Made by a program: the position numbers and the translations under genes | Shown here: piece by piece, positions 35,601-47,230 of the stretch | Numbering within the stretch: position 1 is the first letter of the stretch | Layout of the letters: the number at the start of each line of letters is the position of its first letter | Assembly (NCBI RefSeq): GCF_018873765.1 | Contig: NC_057926.1 | Coordinates: 35,448,946 to 35,512,945 of the forward strand | DNA length: 64,000 bases | Origin: Telopea speciosissima | Lineage: Eukaryota > Streptophyta > Magnoliopsida > Proteales > Proteaceae | Reading direction: 5' to 3' | Notes under the pieces: generated by a model | What the model was told of the DNA's origin: nothing | What the model saw: only the letters and a program-made list of their open reading frames with translations | Database searches by the model: none

Positions 35601-35818
35601 CAGCTTTCCTCATTTAAGGAAAACTAGAATAAATGCCTCAATGAACCCCTACCTTATTGTCCCTATTATATTGGTAAACAAGTGTAAGACCCTAACCCTA
35701 CTTATGAAATCCTTTCACTTATCCCCCAAACTAGGGAAACCCATTACATGCCTGCCCAACCATCCACATAAGGAAATACTGAACCTTGATAAAATTTTCA
35801 CTTCTTGACCCCAAAACC

Positions 35819-35852
<34 letters not shown>

Positions 35853-36073
35853 CTTTTCTATGTCTGTTTATTTATTTATTTTTTTGATAAGTCTGTTTAT
35901 TTATTCATTCATTCAATCTAATGTATTTCTTATGCAATGAGGTGTTATAGATTGCGAGCAAGCTGTTGAACATAAAGCTGCACATTCGTCGATCACAGCG
36001 TGTTGTGAAAGAATCTAGAAGCCTGTGCACATGTGATTGTAGAACTGCAAACCACACAAGCTCAGCATCCTGA
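23690..36073 (+). CDS. GT47 exostosin-family glycosyltransferase, ARAD1/ARAD2-like (putative arabinosyltransferase)
   Basis: Nine exons by reading splice sites: 23690-24259, 24587-24760, 27228-27385, 27476-27623, 32756-32871, 32960-33098, 33922-34032, 34306-34374 and 35951-36073. All introns are GT...AG and the join gives 535 aa. The protein is a type II Golgi enzyme: a hydrophobic anchor at about residues 25-47 ([16 protein letters not shown]), a Ser-rich stem, then an exostosin domain with [79 protein letters not shown] and [20 protein letters not shown]. These match Arabidopsis ARAD1/ARAD2, implicated in pectic arabinan synthesis. The small last exon ([19 protein letters not shown]) lies 1.6 kb beyond exon 8. 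Intron 4 is 5.1 kb because of an LTR element. Function is inferred from family. Confidence 0.9.
25196..25496. mobile_element. hAT-like MITE in ARAD-like intron 2
   Basis: Perfect 8-bp target duplication GTGTTGAT (25188-25195, 25497-25504). The ends are inverted: CTTAGCTGTCATGGTGTC and CATAGTTGTTAAGGTGTC. The length is 301 bp, with a pyrimidine-rich centre. A shorter relative is at 32532-32635. Confidence 0.75.
25740..26660 (+). mobile_element. Degenerate L1-type LINE reverse-transcriptase remnant in ARAD-like intron 2
   Basis: Fragments in broken frames follow L1 order: [11 protein letters not shown] (about 25797), then [15 protein letters not shown] and LLAQVLSLG (about 26330-26460), then [18 protein letters not shown] text (about 26590-26630), which corresponds to the L1 motif with the first palm Asp. 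Many stops and shifts; long dead. Confidence 0.6.
28143..29505 (-). repeat. 3' LTR of the non-autonomous element
   Basis: 1363 bp. It differs from its partner at roughly 14 bases plus small length changes in a CAG run and a T run. It contains the sense end of the element's open frame (down to 29405). Confidence 0.9.
29405..30343 (-). CDS. Retroelement-encoded acidic protein (312 aa), gag-like by position
   Basis: The only open frame of the non-autonomous LTR element. It starts [16 protein letters not shown]; residues about 15-55 form a likely helical region ([19 protein letters not shown]). The centre is very rich in Glu, Asp and Lys (about residues 75-185), and the C terminus is mixed. I recognise no zinc knuckle, protease or other known domain. 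The ATG overlaps the last base of the primer-binding site, and the last 34 codons lie within the 3' LTR. By position it would be a gag-type structural protein; that is inference. The frame is intact, which fits the young age of the copy. Confidence 0.6.
   Translation of the reverse strand: MAEHGNPVLSQPLDPMAAIVEMFQKFTADQKALFEDFRATQRTITARLHLIEQRQVTPHRGINIPLDEDRYQVQSQDHQPHRRHREDKDRHKDYKEDMYTEYKFTLPKEIEREQVEDKAEVAVNCDEKKEIAPIASKMDSRHVEDSTEVVNEEEIKEDKVETAEDEEVVENTPQEGNDLQDAVLEEVKLVSHALDAKVANVEGSMDETLTVVVASESEHIEFVLPPWFFEEKAPRLGDFIPNVSASPEFCLGMVKAAGHLLIPPHHYKIRGRIFSSWGELMQNDHQIGFISLEIGLGLGYIHVGHLFPRVFM
30343..30356 (-). other. Primer-binding site (initiator tRNA-Met type) of the non-autonomous element
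   Basis: Read on the minus strand: TGGTATCAGAGCCA, a full match to the usual initiator tRNA-Met site, a few bases inside the 5' LTR. Its final A is the A of the start codon of the element's open frame. Confidence 0.9.
30360..31723 (-). repeat. 5' LTR of the non-autonomous element
   Basis: 1364 bp, starting TGATGCAGAATG on the minus strand and ending ACTACATTA. Nearly the same as the copy at 28143-29505. Confidence 0.9.
32532..32635. mobile_element. Short hAT-like MITE in ARAD-like intron 4
   Basis: 104 bp with inverted ends CATAGTTGTCAAGGCGTC and CATAGTTGTCACGGTGTC. Flanking 8-mers GCGGGGTC and GCTGCGTC match 6 of 8. It ends 120 bp before exon 5. Confidence 0.7.
35114..35138. repeat. (AAC)n microsatellite in ARAD-like intron 8
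   Basis: About eight AAC units. Such a tail often marks the 3' end of an RTE LINE or derived SINE; the preceding 200 bases might be such a fragment, but I cannot confirm it. An A30 run lies further on at about 35821-35850. Confidence 0.6.
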
Positions 36074-36799
36074 TTGGTAAGGCAGCCTTTTATTTGTAAG
36101 AATTTATAATGATCAGTACCACTAAATTTTACTGATTGTGAGGGCAATATCCTTTTCCTTTTTTTTTTGTCTGTAATTACTAGACATTGAGAAAAAAAAA
36201 GATAAAAATGGTGGAATCGTTGTCTTTCAGAACATAGACGCATTACTCCATAGATTGGGGGTGGGGTTTGTATATTAGTAGGAACTTCATCAGTGATAAC
36301 TGTTTGACAACAAACCAAGGTTTAAAATCCCAGAATTGGACACAGGATTCGCCTCCATTGATTCTGATTTGGATTGGATCATAGTGGGTCAGAATCAACC
36401 CAAAACCCTAGAAAATGAAAAGAGAAGTAAAGATTTTGACATATTTGTATGTTTTTTTTTTTTTTAATTCCAAATACTAGTAGACGTTCACCCTGATCAC
36501 CCTGATTCGGACTGGATCAGAATGATCCTACCAAGGTTGTTGGATGCGAGTACTCTTCCGGAAAAAAAGGTAAAGTAGATTACTACTTATGAGACTAATT
36601 CTATCTAAGTCAATAATACTATTTGCTCCTAAGTGCACCTTAGGATGAATATAATTAATAAAACCTTATAGAGATGGAATTAAACACATTTTTGCCTCTC
36701 CACTTGATAATATCACATAACAGATCTACACGCATGGATGAATTACTATAGCCATCTATAGATATTTCATTTTGTCACCTTGGAGGGTGTCCCAATGAT
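36074..36799. other. 3' flank of the ARAD-like gene
   Basis: Probable 3' UTR just after the stop, then AT-rich sequence. I could not pick a clear AATAAA within the first few hundred bases. Repeated GATTCGGACTGGATCAGAA-like words at about 36360 and 36505 hint at an old inverted or direct repeat. Confidence 0.4.
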
Positions 36800-37500
36800 G
36801 ATGAATACTTATTAAAGACCAAGGGTTATTTTCTATCTTTAGGTGTAGGGGAATTCTCCACCATTTTGACGCCATTAGAGATAATTCAAGTAAAATGATT
36901 AAAACACTCTTGAAGGATAAACAGGGTGAAAGTGTGTCTATTTGACTTCAGGACCAAGGGAAGGTTCTATCCTTAGCATCACTCAAACAATGTCGTCTGA
37001 TGTTTTCATACCGAAACACCATACACTATGATGATCCTACGGCACTTAGAAGTCAAGATCTCATGTTGAATTAAGTAGTCCCCTAGAATGAATTTGACAA
37101 ATACTCCCTACCTTGATCTATTCAGAAGCACCAGATAAATATACCTAAATTGGTTCTCAACCTTGGAACGAAATTCCTTAAACTTCTCAAGTGTTTCCAA
37201 TTTTCAATACCTTAAGTGAATATATTAAATTGAGAGCTTTCATCAGTGACACAGAAAATACATTCATTCCTTAGTTGGGTTAGGCTATACATTGAATAAT
37301 TGACCATCTATAAAAGACTTGAGGGATTCCAATTCCATAAAATAACTTATCATTTCCATGACATGGTTGGGAATTAAAGTACCTTCAGTCATGTGGGTAA
37401 TATGAAGGGCCTAAATCAATCATCAATGAGCACATTTATTAATGCTCACAAACCATTTCTTCCTGCTTCTTTATGTACTCAATCCTTGGTTGTTTCTTAT
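36800..37500 (-). mobile_element. Degenerate copia integrase remnant
   Basis: On the minus strand, broken frames read LEKFKEFRSKVENQF (about 37150-37200), then a strand like RSDRGGEYL (about 37090-37130) and DYLIQHEILTS (about 37050-37080), followed by text resembling the GVSERRNRTLLDMV block. This is the order of a Ty1/copia integrase core. Many stops; no LTR found. Confidence 0.5.
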
Positions 37501-39035
37501 ATGATTACCAAATGGACTAATCAAGAGAGCAAATAAAGTAGACTATCGACAGAAAGTCTGTCTAATGCTCACAAACCATTTCTTTTGAGTTGTCCAGTTT
37601 AGTTAAGGAAAGGAGATCTTCTTCTAGGATAAAGTGATTTCACTCAGCTGTAAAGCATGAGCAAAATACCATGTTCTAGTCTAAAACAATTTAGATCAGT
37701 AAATCGGTTCGGTTTTCATTCTAAAAAATTAACCAGTGGGTTGGTGAGGGTAAAAAGGCTAAGATATGATATACAATTAATTTGCAGGTATAAACCATTT
37801 AATACAAGTGGAAGACAATAATCTAATTGTTGCTAACATGTCAAGGTTCCTTCTTTTTTTTTGTTTGGTAGAAAGGAGGCTATTCATTGATGCACGCCCA
37901 ATGCCAAGTAAAGGAAACCAAGTTACATAAAACGGATAGATAACATAATAAACACAACGTATGGATATACGGTATCCAAAACTAAAGAATGGAAGTAGAT
38001 CCAGTCTCACATGCCATTGACTGGGTCATCTAGGGTAGGGTATGGGATAGAACCTCTTCCTTAGAGAAAAAGCTATAGATACAGCTAAAATTAAGCGCAT
38101 GCACAGACGTGCCAAAAGATGGGGCCCTATACATGCCGAAAAGATCAACACCAAATTGCCCACGTGTATCGACACGTTGCCACAACCTACTTTCAAATAG
38201 ACTTGTCGGATCGACTAGTGGAGTTGTGATCGATAGCAAGAAGACCACCAGAAATGCTGCCACCATCTACTTTCGAACAGAACGTCAAGGAACTGTTGGA
38301 TCGGTGAGTGGAATTTCGTCTGGTGACAGGAGAGGGATGGTGAAGATTGAACGGCAGTTTGAGCCTTGATAACTATGGTGTCCGCGCATAAGTCGGCATC
38401 ACCTGCAAACACAAAAACATAAAAAAAATAAATACCTCCCTTGTTTGGAAACCCCTTGGCGTTGTCCATAGAGAGCCATGAAATTGAAAACCAAAGATGA
38501 AGCACAGACACCGCAATTGGTTGCCAACGATGGTTAAACACTATAACTAAGCGCAGAGTTGATGCCCATGAAAGGGGGCAAAATAGATCAGGCAGAACGG
38601 GAAGCTTCAGGGGAGGGGGAGGGGGAAGGGGAAGGGTGAGGGCGATGATCCATGAAAGGTGGGATGCTTTCCAAAGCATGGTTGTCGGCATTATTATCGA
38701 TGATGGTACCGAGGATCATGGTGGAAGGTGTAGAGAAAGGAGGAGGAGAATGGATTACACGCACAAATGGCCGGAGAAAACTACACGTACTAAGGCGGAG
38801 ATGAAACATGCACAAACGGTGGACAAAACTACACGCACAAATGGCGGAAAAACTAGAAATCCTTCTAGCAATTGCCTTGCATATTCAAAACAAGACGCTC
38901 AAGGTATCCTTGGCGAACTGAAGCACTCGATCACAGGAAGCACTCATCATTAGGATTTGCGGCGGCGTTAGAACGGCGATTCTGCTGCTGAGACTTTCAC
39001 AGCCTTACCATTTGAGAGAGTAAACGAGCGAGGCA
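37501..39035. other. intergenic, two related ~50-base words
   Basis: TTGCCACAACCTACTTTC (about 38175) and CTGCCACCATCTACTTTC (about 38255) begin two related segments, each followed by a GGATCG..TGAGTGGA-like word, suggesting a diverged duplication. The last 100 bases are the probable upstream region of the F-box locus. No gene recognised. Confidence 0.4.
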
Positions 39036-40216
39036 ATGCTAACCAACTATATCCCTGAGGAGATCATTGCGAACATACTTTCGAGGCTTCCAGTGAAGTT
39101 TCTTCTAAGAGTCAGGTGCGTATTCAAACCCTGGTGTGCTCTTATAACCGATCCTGCTTTCGTCAAAATGTATCTCTGCCGATCCCTTGCAAGCAATACC
39201 TATCTCTGCCTCATTGCGAGTGACTTCTCGATCTCTCTACTCCGTCGACTTGTATGTTCTTCCCAACTACCAGAATTGGTAAAACTCGATCACCATCCTA
39301 ATTTTCTAAACGGTGTAACCGATATATTGTATATTGGGTTCTTGCAACAGCTTTTAGTCTGTATAGACAGCTGTGATGACTTAATCCTCTGGAATCCTTC
39401 TACCAGAATGCATCAGAAGCTACTACCCACCCATTACTCCTATAGACTTTTCTCCCCTTACATGTTTCGTTGTTTATGGATTCGGTTACGACCCCATATC
39501 CGCCGATTACAAGATGGTAAGACTTCTAGATTATTTTAATAATAAAGAGGTAGAGATGCAAGGTGTAGTACTCATTTAACACCAACTCATGGAGAAGGAT
39601 CAGAGACATGCCTCTACGCATCATTGGCATCGGCTTCGACAAGCACATTTCTGGGTCGGGGGTTCTTGCAAATCCTGCTCTTCATTGGGTTACAAACTCT
39701 AATACTATCTTCCTTTGACCTTCAAGATGAAGAGTTTCGGGAGTTGCCGCTGCCTGATTTTGTGGACAATAAGTTTCGCACGAATGTTAGGATTCTTGGT
39801 GGACAACTCTGCCTGCCTGCCTGCCTGCCTGCCTGCTCTGTAATTTCTTGAGAGTCCCGTGTTGAGTTTTGGGTGATGAAGGACTACGGTGTGATAAGAG
39901 TCTTGGACGAAATAGTTCTCAATCGAACCACCATTACTGCCAAAGTCTTATCGGTGCTATTCAAAGAATGGTGAAGTTATACTCGAGAGATGAATGCGGA
40001 TGTGCTGATCCTGTATGATACCTGTAGACTAAGGTCTAGGAATCTATTAGTGTTTCGGAATGGATTCAAACGGAGATCTACTTTGGGAGTCTTGTTCGGC
40101 TCAATGCCAAGGATGGAACTAAACAAGTAGAAACCAAAAAAGAAGAGGAAGCAGAAGAAGAAATGAGACTTACAATATATCAGGAGTCATTATATATAGA
40201 CGTTTTGATTGGATAG
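39036..40216 (+). pseudogene. F-box/FBA (CPR1-like) protein gene, broken by frameshifts
   Basis: F-box proteins with an FBA domain are substrate adaptors of SCF ubiquitin ligases. The first frame (39036-39539) starts MLTNYIPEEIIANILSRLPV and holds an F-box at about residues 5-45 (RCVFKPWCALITDPAFVKMY), then the usual ILWNPSTR step. Near 39468 the frame shifts; the continuing frame reads YGFGYDPISADYKMVRLLDY, as expected. Later pieces are IIGIGFDKHISGSGVLANPA and NPALHWV (about 39620-39690), FDLQDEEFRELPLPDF (about 39715-39765), then ESRVEFWVMKDYGV (about 39850-39890) after a TGCC repeat. At least three breaks, so no full-length product is possible from this copy. Confidence 0.8.
39809..39837. 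repeat. (TGCC)n microsatellite inside the F-box pseudogene
   Basis: About six and a half TGCC units sit where the gene should read from GGQLCL to the VEFWVMKDYGV strand. A 4-bp unit shifts the frame with each copy gained or lost, so this is one of the breaks. Confidence 0.9.
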
Positions 40217-41654
40217 ACTAGCTAACTTTGTCTGTCATATATGTCTCATGAATGAAATGAGACTTAAAATATATCGGCCACCTGAGTGTTGTGCCCACTC
40301 CTATCTTATCGACTGTCATCCTATCATATGTATACTCAAGTCAAGTGTATACCTTTCGTTTTAGAGTGACTAGCTCTATCCACTACATATCTCATAGAAG
40401 ATAAACATAAACCATCTCATCAACCAATCCAATTATTATTCTACAGGCATTTGCAAGAACCGATTATGAAACTTTTACGTCCACCAACAATAGGAGGCCA
40501 TAAAATCCTATCCCTTCCGAATTTTCATTTAACAATTGTTTTGTAAATGAGGGTATAAGCATCTCATGTTCATCCTCATATCCCATAATAATATTCATCT
40601 CATAAAAAAAATAAAAAAATCATATCAAGAATAACAACAGTTAATGAACATCTCATGTAATAAAAACATATATACATCTCATGATTTCAATTAAAAAACA
40701 TTACAAGAAAATATCAATAGAATTAGGGTAAAAGATTTACACAATGCCAAATTAATTTCAAAATTGTATGTAGGCAGTCCTCATAAGACTCAGATTACTG
40801 TAGCAACACCCCTTGTAAAATGTCTCATATACCCCTTATTTTTGGTGTTTTTCCCATTAATACCCCTCCTCAAAACTGCACACTATCCATGTAGGTATAG
40901 GGTTTTCAAAAATTACGTCTCATGGAAGGGGATAATAGTTACCTAGAACATCACAAATCCAATGTCTCCCAAGGAACTTAGGCCTTTACTAAGCAACATA
41001 AGATTCTTGCAGGGAATACGTCGGCAACCTTTGCATGATCAGCAAGAAGACTTTCTCCTTCAACACTCTTGGGTTCCACAACCCTAATCACAAATGAAGG
41101 AAGAAGAAAGGAGAGCAAAAGGAAGAGAGAACAGTGAGAGAAGAGGAGCTTAGTAGAGTTGGTCTACAACTACAAGCACCTTCCCCTTGATTCTCTCGAT
41201 TAGAAATCCTTCAATATATGGGTTTTCTGATCTGGTTTTCTTAATTTTGGGAAACTTCTCTTCTTTCTCTCTTACTAATTTGGGTAAGAATTTTCAATAG
41301 TAGCAACCTTTCTTCTCTCCTATTATGTGCTTCATTGAATTTCATGCTTGTTAAAAATTGGGAAGAGATAAGATCCCACTAGATAATCTAGTAAAGATGT
41401 CTATTAATATATAATATTTAATTTTCAATTAAAGACATTTACTAATAAGCACACCTAAGATTGATATAACTCTTATATTTCCCCAAGATAGTATTTAATC
41501 ACATTTAAGTCCCTTCACTTAGCAATATCATATGATGAAGCACACTTTCTACATTACTGTTGTTGTTCCAGAAGGAATCATGGAAGACAGTCTTTTTGAC
41601 ACTAGCCTATAAAACTTGGGTGTTGTATATAGGGATTTGAGTATTCTCTAAAAT
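40217..41654. other. AT-rich intergenic sequence
   Basis: CATCTCATG-like words recur between about 40400 and 40700. No open frame with a recognisable domain. Nothing else seen. Confidence 0.5.
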
Positions 41655-41816
41655 GGGCATACCTAGTGCACGGGGCTCCCACCACTACGGGGTTTGGGGA
41701 GGGTCATAATGTATGCAACCTTACCTCTGCTTTCGCAGAGAGATTGTTTCCAGACTCGAACCAGTGACCACTTGGTCAGAATGGAGCAACCTTTATCGCT
41801 GAACCAAGGCCCACCT
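41655..41816 (-). mobile_element. Au-type SINE, near full length
   Basis: On the minus strand: an A-box-like TGGTTCAGCGATAAAG near the start, GACCAAGTGGTCACTGGTT, a B box GGTTCGAGTCT (41752-41762), GCAGAGGTAAGGTTGCATAC, CATTATGACCCTCCCC, GGGAGCCCCGTGCAC and TAGGTATGCCC at the end. This order is that of tRNA-derived Au SINEs. About 162 bp. Confidence 0.85.
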
Positions 41817-43034
41817 TTGTGTACTCTCTATGTTTACAAAAACACCTGTGCAGATATGTATGGAAAATGTTATCTTTCATGCTACTCAAGCACTCGTTCA
41901 TTGTGTTCCAGGCCAACAATAACACTCATACTAGTAGGGCGATCTCTCCATCCAAATGCATTTCATTTCATCTTTATCTTATGAAGACAAGGAAGAACTT
42001 CTCAATCTTGTACGAATTCCATCCCCTGCTATGCCTTTGAATTCTTACTACACGCTTGAGGAATTCAAATCAAAAGAGGGATGAAGAAGGTTTATCTTCC
42101 GGCCTAGACATCCTGCCATTGCCTGTTAAATTGAAGATGATGTTGGAGGTTTAAGAAGTATTGAATTTTACAATGCTAACCCATTAATCAATTTAATAGC
42201 AAGATTTCAATTAATCAAAAGAAGGGCACATGTTCTGAATACACCTATAGAGGTGTCATCCTACAGGCCAGGTTGATTCGATCTAAAAAAGTCACTTCTT
42301 GGGTAGACCACCATGTTGTTCTGGTATTGGTATTGGTATTGGGTGCAGCCAATACCAACACGTATCATCCAATCTCTCAATACGATATCGTGTTTTAGAA
42401 CCTTGGCGCAAACTAGGAAACCCTAAACAACTTATTGGGCAAGAGATTTCTGTCTGGTCATCTAACATCTGCACCAGTGCTGAGGCCAATAAGAGCATGT
42501 GCAAGAGCATTTGACTGAATGTTAATTTTGTGCGTTCCTATGTTTGAGCGCAGGAACCATGTTATCGATTAATGGTTTCTTTTCTATAAAATATATTAAA
42601 GGAACCAAATGCTACAAATTAATAACTTTTTTTTAAAAATTATAAAGGGCAATTGGAAAGTTGAAAAACTCTTGTTCTTGGGCTTATTTTTCCATGGACA
42701 ATTTCACAATGGGGTAAACAATATTATAAACACATATATGATGATTTGGCAATTTGAATCGTTGGATAGACAGGGGAGCATTTCTTAGATTTTCTAAAAC
42801 CCTATTTTGCCATTTGATAAATTATGTTTGAGTTGCAACTTAACATGTGAATAGGGATCTAGGAAATATATGTGCACAAAATTTAAGCTGCCTAGTCATC
42901 TAAGAGCCATATAAAAGAGGCCATCTACATGGCTGTGCCCTTCATAAAATATAGGGCAATGATTCTCTATGCCGTCATGGTATCCTACATCCCTTACAAA
43001 GAATAATAATTAAATCATTTGAAAATTAAATAAA
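41817..43034. other. intergenic with GGTATT repeat hairpin and MITE scraps
   Basis: Three GGTATT units (about 42321-42339) pair with CAATACCAA nearby (about 42347-42360) as a small hairpin. About 42425-42510 resembles the right half of the MITE family at 43035. No gene recognised. Confidence 0.45.
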
Positions 43035-43218
43035 TAAGAAAAAAAGAACACTGCAGAGTCGCATGGGTCTTGCACCAAACACAGGAACATGCAAAATTAC
43101 CGTCCAGTCTTGTGAAATAAAAAATCTCATCCATATTGGTACCTTTGAATGTACTCTCATTGGCCCCGTGTTAGTCCAAAAGCTACATGACCAGTCAGTG
43201 ATCTCTTATCCATAAAAA
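43035..43218. mobile_element. Hairpin MITE (diverged arms)
   Basis: Left end AGAACACTGCAGAGTCGCAT; the inverted right end reads GATCACTGACTGGTCATG. It shares TCATTGGCCCC with 49560 and with other members. Confidence 0.5.
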
Positions 43219-43348
43219 AAAAGATATTTGTGAAAAGACACTGGAAACCTAGCAGCTTAGAGATAATTTTCCCAGTCACAAACCAAACCCTTGATCAAAA
43301 TGATCCTCACCACCTAAGGGTATCGGATTTGGAACCATTGTTTCCAAT

Positions 43349-43811
43349 TAGGGGTGTCAAAATTGAGACCGAACTAGGTGAATAGGTCTGAACTGAATCG
43401 AAATGGCTTGGACGGAACCGTACAAATGGCCTAGTGTAGACATGTTCCGGATTGGGATATTACAACCCCTAAACCGAAACTGAACGACACCAGAAATTGA
43501 AAGATAACAAAGCTGAAACTGACTCAAAACTCAGACCGAAACTGAAACCAAACCAAACTAACCCGATAAGAAACCGATAACAACCCGAAACCCATTAAAA
43601 AAGTAGATTTTTTCATATGTTGTATAAACATTTATGTTAAATCGAACCCAAACTTGCCCGAAACCAAAACCCACCTCAACAACAAACCGATACAGGAACC
43701 CGAAACCGAACTTTCCTTATAGATTTGGTTTTAGATTCAACATTCCCACACCAAAACCAATTCAACCCAAACCAAAACTGACCTAAACCGACCGACCGAT
43801 TGACACCCCTA
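43349..43811. mobile_element. Non-autonomous hAT-like element
   Basis: Ends TAGGGGTGTCAA and its inverse TTGACACCCCTA, with TTCCAAT on both outer sides. The 463-bp interior is almost all ACCGAAAC/CCGAAACTGA repeats, without coding capacity. Same type as 5176-6268 and 52601-52978. Confidence 0.75.
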
Positions 43812-44764
43812 AATTCCAATGCATACCTTGATCTTGTGTTTCATTTGAGGGAGCATGTGCTTATATTGGTTATCTCACATGCCAAATCAAATAAAACCCA
43901 CAAAGTGATTCTAATTAAGCTCTTAGGTCACTAAATAATCTTAAATTATCCACCAATGGACTGAAATCTAACATGCTACAATGTTGTATTCACCTCGTAA
44001 TCTTCAACATGGACCTTCAACAAGTGAGAACCAAAGAAGAGACAAAGATATATTTATTACTTTTATAAGTTATTCTTTTACCAAGGGAAATAATTAATTT
44101 GTAAGGTTCCTAGACAAGGCATGCCCTTGTTTCATTAATATTATTGTTAATGTTATAAACACGAGGTTTTTGAATTATTCCACAAGTTTATGCAATAAAC
44201 AAACTCTTCTTTTTGTTTTAATTATTAATTACTTCATGACTAAGGGGGACTCACTAAATCTGGGAGATGTTTCACTCATGCATGAGCAAGTGACTCTGCA
44301 ATTCAATAGATCTGTCAAACTTGGAAACAAGATTGCAAAATAACAGTCTACTCACAATGCCACAAAAAATATTATTTATACTCTAACTCTTTTATTTTAG
44401 AGTTTATTGAGTCACATATTCCAATAAATGTGCATAGCGCACTTGGTAGCTTGTGGTGCGTAAACACCCATTGCTTCAAGCCTCCTGGTACACATTTTCC
44501 CTGCCCCTTACCATTATAATGTAAATCATATCTCATGGGTACACTTTAAATATCTTAACAACATAACCAAGACATCTCAGTGTTCCTATCCAAGATTTCT
44601 GGTGAATTGTCTAACTTCCCTACGGCAAGGGAATGTCAAGTCTAGTACAATTCATCAAGTGTGGGACCAAACCAATTATTTTAGAATAAGTATTTTGAGA
44701 GTTTGGTTCTCCCTCATACTTTTGTAAATGACTTCCAATAATCAAAGGTGTATTTAGTGATTTA
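43812..44764. other. AT-rich, nothing firm
   Basis: No domain or repeat end recognised. It may be the 3' portion (non-coding end and LTR) of the minus-strand copia remnant that follows, but no LTR pair was found. Confidence 0.35.
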
Positions 44765-47230
44765 TCATAAAAAAAAAATAGCTAGATTTTTAAGTAGGCT
44801 TTCCACATAATGGATTTGAGACAGAGTAATTTCATTTTGTCTCCTAATGACCTTGGTTCCCAATATTACAGTAGCTTCTCTTATGTCTTTAGTATCAAAC
44901 TTAGACATGAGAAAAACCTTACTTGATTTAAGCATGTCATCAACATACAATACTACAAACACACTTCTGTTATCATGAAATTTACTTACAAACACCAATC
45001 ATGATAGTTTACATAAAAACCATTTAAAATTAAAATATTATCAAAATTTTCATGTCAATGTTTTGGTGCTTATTTCAAGTCATATAAAGAATACACAAGC
45101 CTACGAACTTTATGATTTTTACCTTGAACAACACATCCTTCTGGTTGTTTGATATAGATTTCCTCCTCTAAGTCTCTATTTAGAAAAATTGTCTTTACAT
45201 CCATTTGATGTATAACCAGCTTGTATATTGATGCAATAGTAATCAGTAGCCTAATAGTTTCAATTCTAGCAACAGGAGAAAACATATCAATATAATCTAT
45301 ATCCTTTTTCTGCCTGAATCCTTTGACAACTAATCTAGCCTAGAATTTGTCAAGTGATCCATTATGTTTTAGTTTCTTTCTAAAAATCCATTTTGTATCA
45401 AAAATCTTAATCCTTAAAAAAAATTAACTAACTCTTATACATGATTATAAATGATGGAGCTTAATTCACTCTTTATTGCTTCTTTCTAGAAAACTATTTT
45501 GGAGAAGTAATGACATGGGGTATATCACTAGATCATTGTCAATTAAAAATGTGAACATACCATCACCCATATTATGTTCTTTTCTTTCCTCGTACTCCTC
45601 CCTAGCTAGTTCAATTTCACCACTTGATTTTCCATGATTTGAACAATTATTATCATCATTCACTTTTTCAAGTTAGAAAGATTTATTTGGCACAGATATT
45701 TGAATTATTAGGTAAATCTTTTCTCATAGGAAATAAATATTCAAAGAAAATATAATTTCTAGATTCAATTATAATATTAACATAAAAAAAAATATCATCT
45801 AAAGATTTAATTACCAAAAACTATATGTTGCATTATGATGTGCATGACCAATGAAAACACAATCACAAGTCTTTGGTTCAAGTGTCCTTTTCTTTGGTAT
45901 TGGAATCCCACTTTAGCTTTTAACAAGAAAAAAAAAATAATCCCACTTTAGCCACAACCCCACACCTTTAATTATTTAAGGTTAGATTTTCGACCATATT
46001 GAAGTCTAAAAGGTATAGAATTAGTATTCTAATGAGGTATTCTGTTTAGGACCAAGCATGCAGACAAAATTGCTTTCCCCCCACAAGTTCAAGGGTAATT
46101 ATGAACTTATGAACATAGAGTTCATTGTATCCTATAAAGAGAGATTCTTCCTTTTGACAATTCCATTCGATTGAGGTTGATACGGGGGAGTAGTTTCATG
46201 TATTATCACATTTTCTTCACTGAATTGATATATATGTATATAGTCTATCCCTCTATCATTTCTAAGTCTTTTGATTTTCTTTCCTAATTGATTTTCAATC
46301 TAAGTTTTATAAGATATAAATGCATTACTTGCTTTATCCTTAGTCCATGCACTTCCATGGTCCTCCATGGAGGGAAAGGAGTAGACACATACATCCACCA
46401 CATACATCCACCACTAAGGTACTGTACAATTAGCTCAGCTCTGCTATCCAAAATAAAAAGGTCTCAGGGCTAGAGAGGAAAGGAAGAAGGCAATCCCTCT
46501 GTGACCACATCAAATGAATGTCAGTGGCACACACGAAAGAAGGATTTTGAATTGAAGTATGGTGACTGTGCAAATGTTCTCAACCAAACAATAGTGAACG
46601 AGCTCTTTTTGGCTCTATGGATGGCTGCTACTCTATTGTATCGCATGGTGGGTGATCCATCCTCCTTGAGTTGATTCCGGTGAGCCCTTAAAAAAAAAGG
46701 CATTCGAAGTGTAGTTTGGTCTCGAGTCAGGTTAGGGTAGAGTGTTATACCTTAGTGTATTTGGAAAAGTTGTCAATAAAGTAACAAAGTACCTCGTACC
46801 TGCTCTTAATTCATGTGACTTAAAGTCACATACGTCATTAAGGACCAATACCAAGAGTTCATTTTTCTGTTGTATGGATATTTGAAGCTTCTTAGTGAAT
46901 TTAACCTCTATACAAGTAAGATATTTAACTGAAAAATGTTTTATGTTTCCTTCAATCAAGCCATGCATATAAAGGATTTTAATGTAGGGAGCACTGCAAT
47001 GTCCTTATATACCATGCCATATATCTTAAGACTACACTAAATAAGAAGAACTAACAGAATTTTCATTAATAGTAGAATCAACATTCAATACAAAGAGATC
47101 GTTGGAAATATAACTTTTTCTGACAAAAACATTGTTTTATAGTTACAATCGCCTTGACAATCTAAAACTAGTCTTATACAAAAGAGCCCCGGAGATTAGA
47201 TTCTTCCTAATGTCAAGAATTGTAGACACT
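44765..47230 (-). mobile_element. Decayed Ty1/copia element (integrase to reverse transcriptase)
   Basis: Read on the minus strand from high to low coordinates: integrase text VCDFKSHELRAGTRYFVTL (about 46800-46860, compare ICDFKS..GGKKYFVTF), then YIFFEYLFPMRKDL (about 45720-45770), then the linker before reverse transcriptase (45466-45663), then FSPVARIETIRLLITIAS with HQMDVKTIFLNRDLEEEIYI (45070-45285), then FVVLYVDDM and GTKVIRRQNEITLSQIHYVE (44765-44998). Very AT-rich, with many stops. No LTRs or target duplication identified. Confidence 0.7.
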
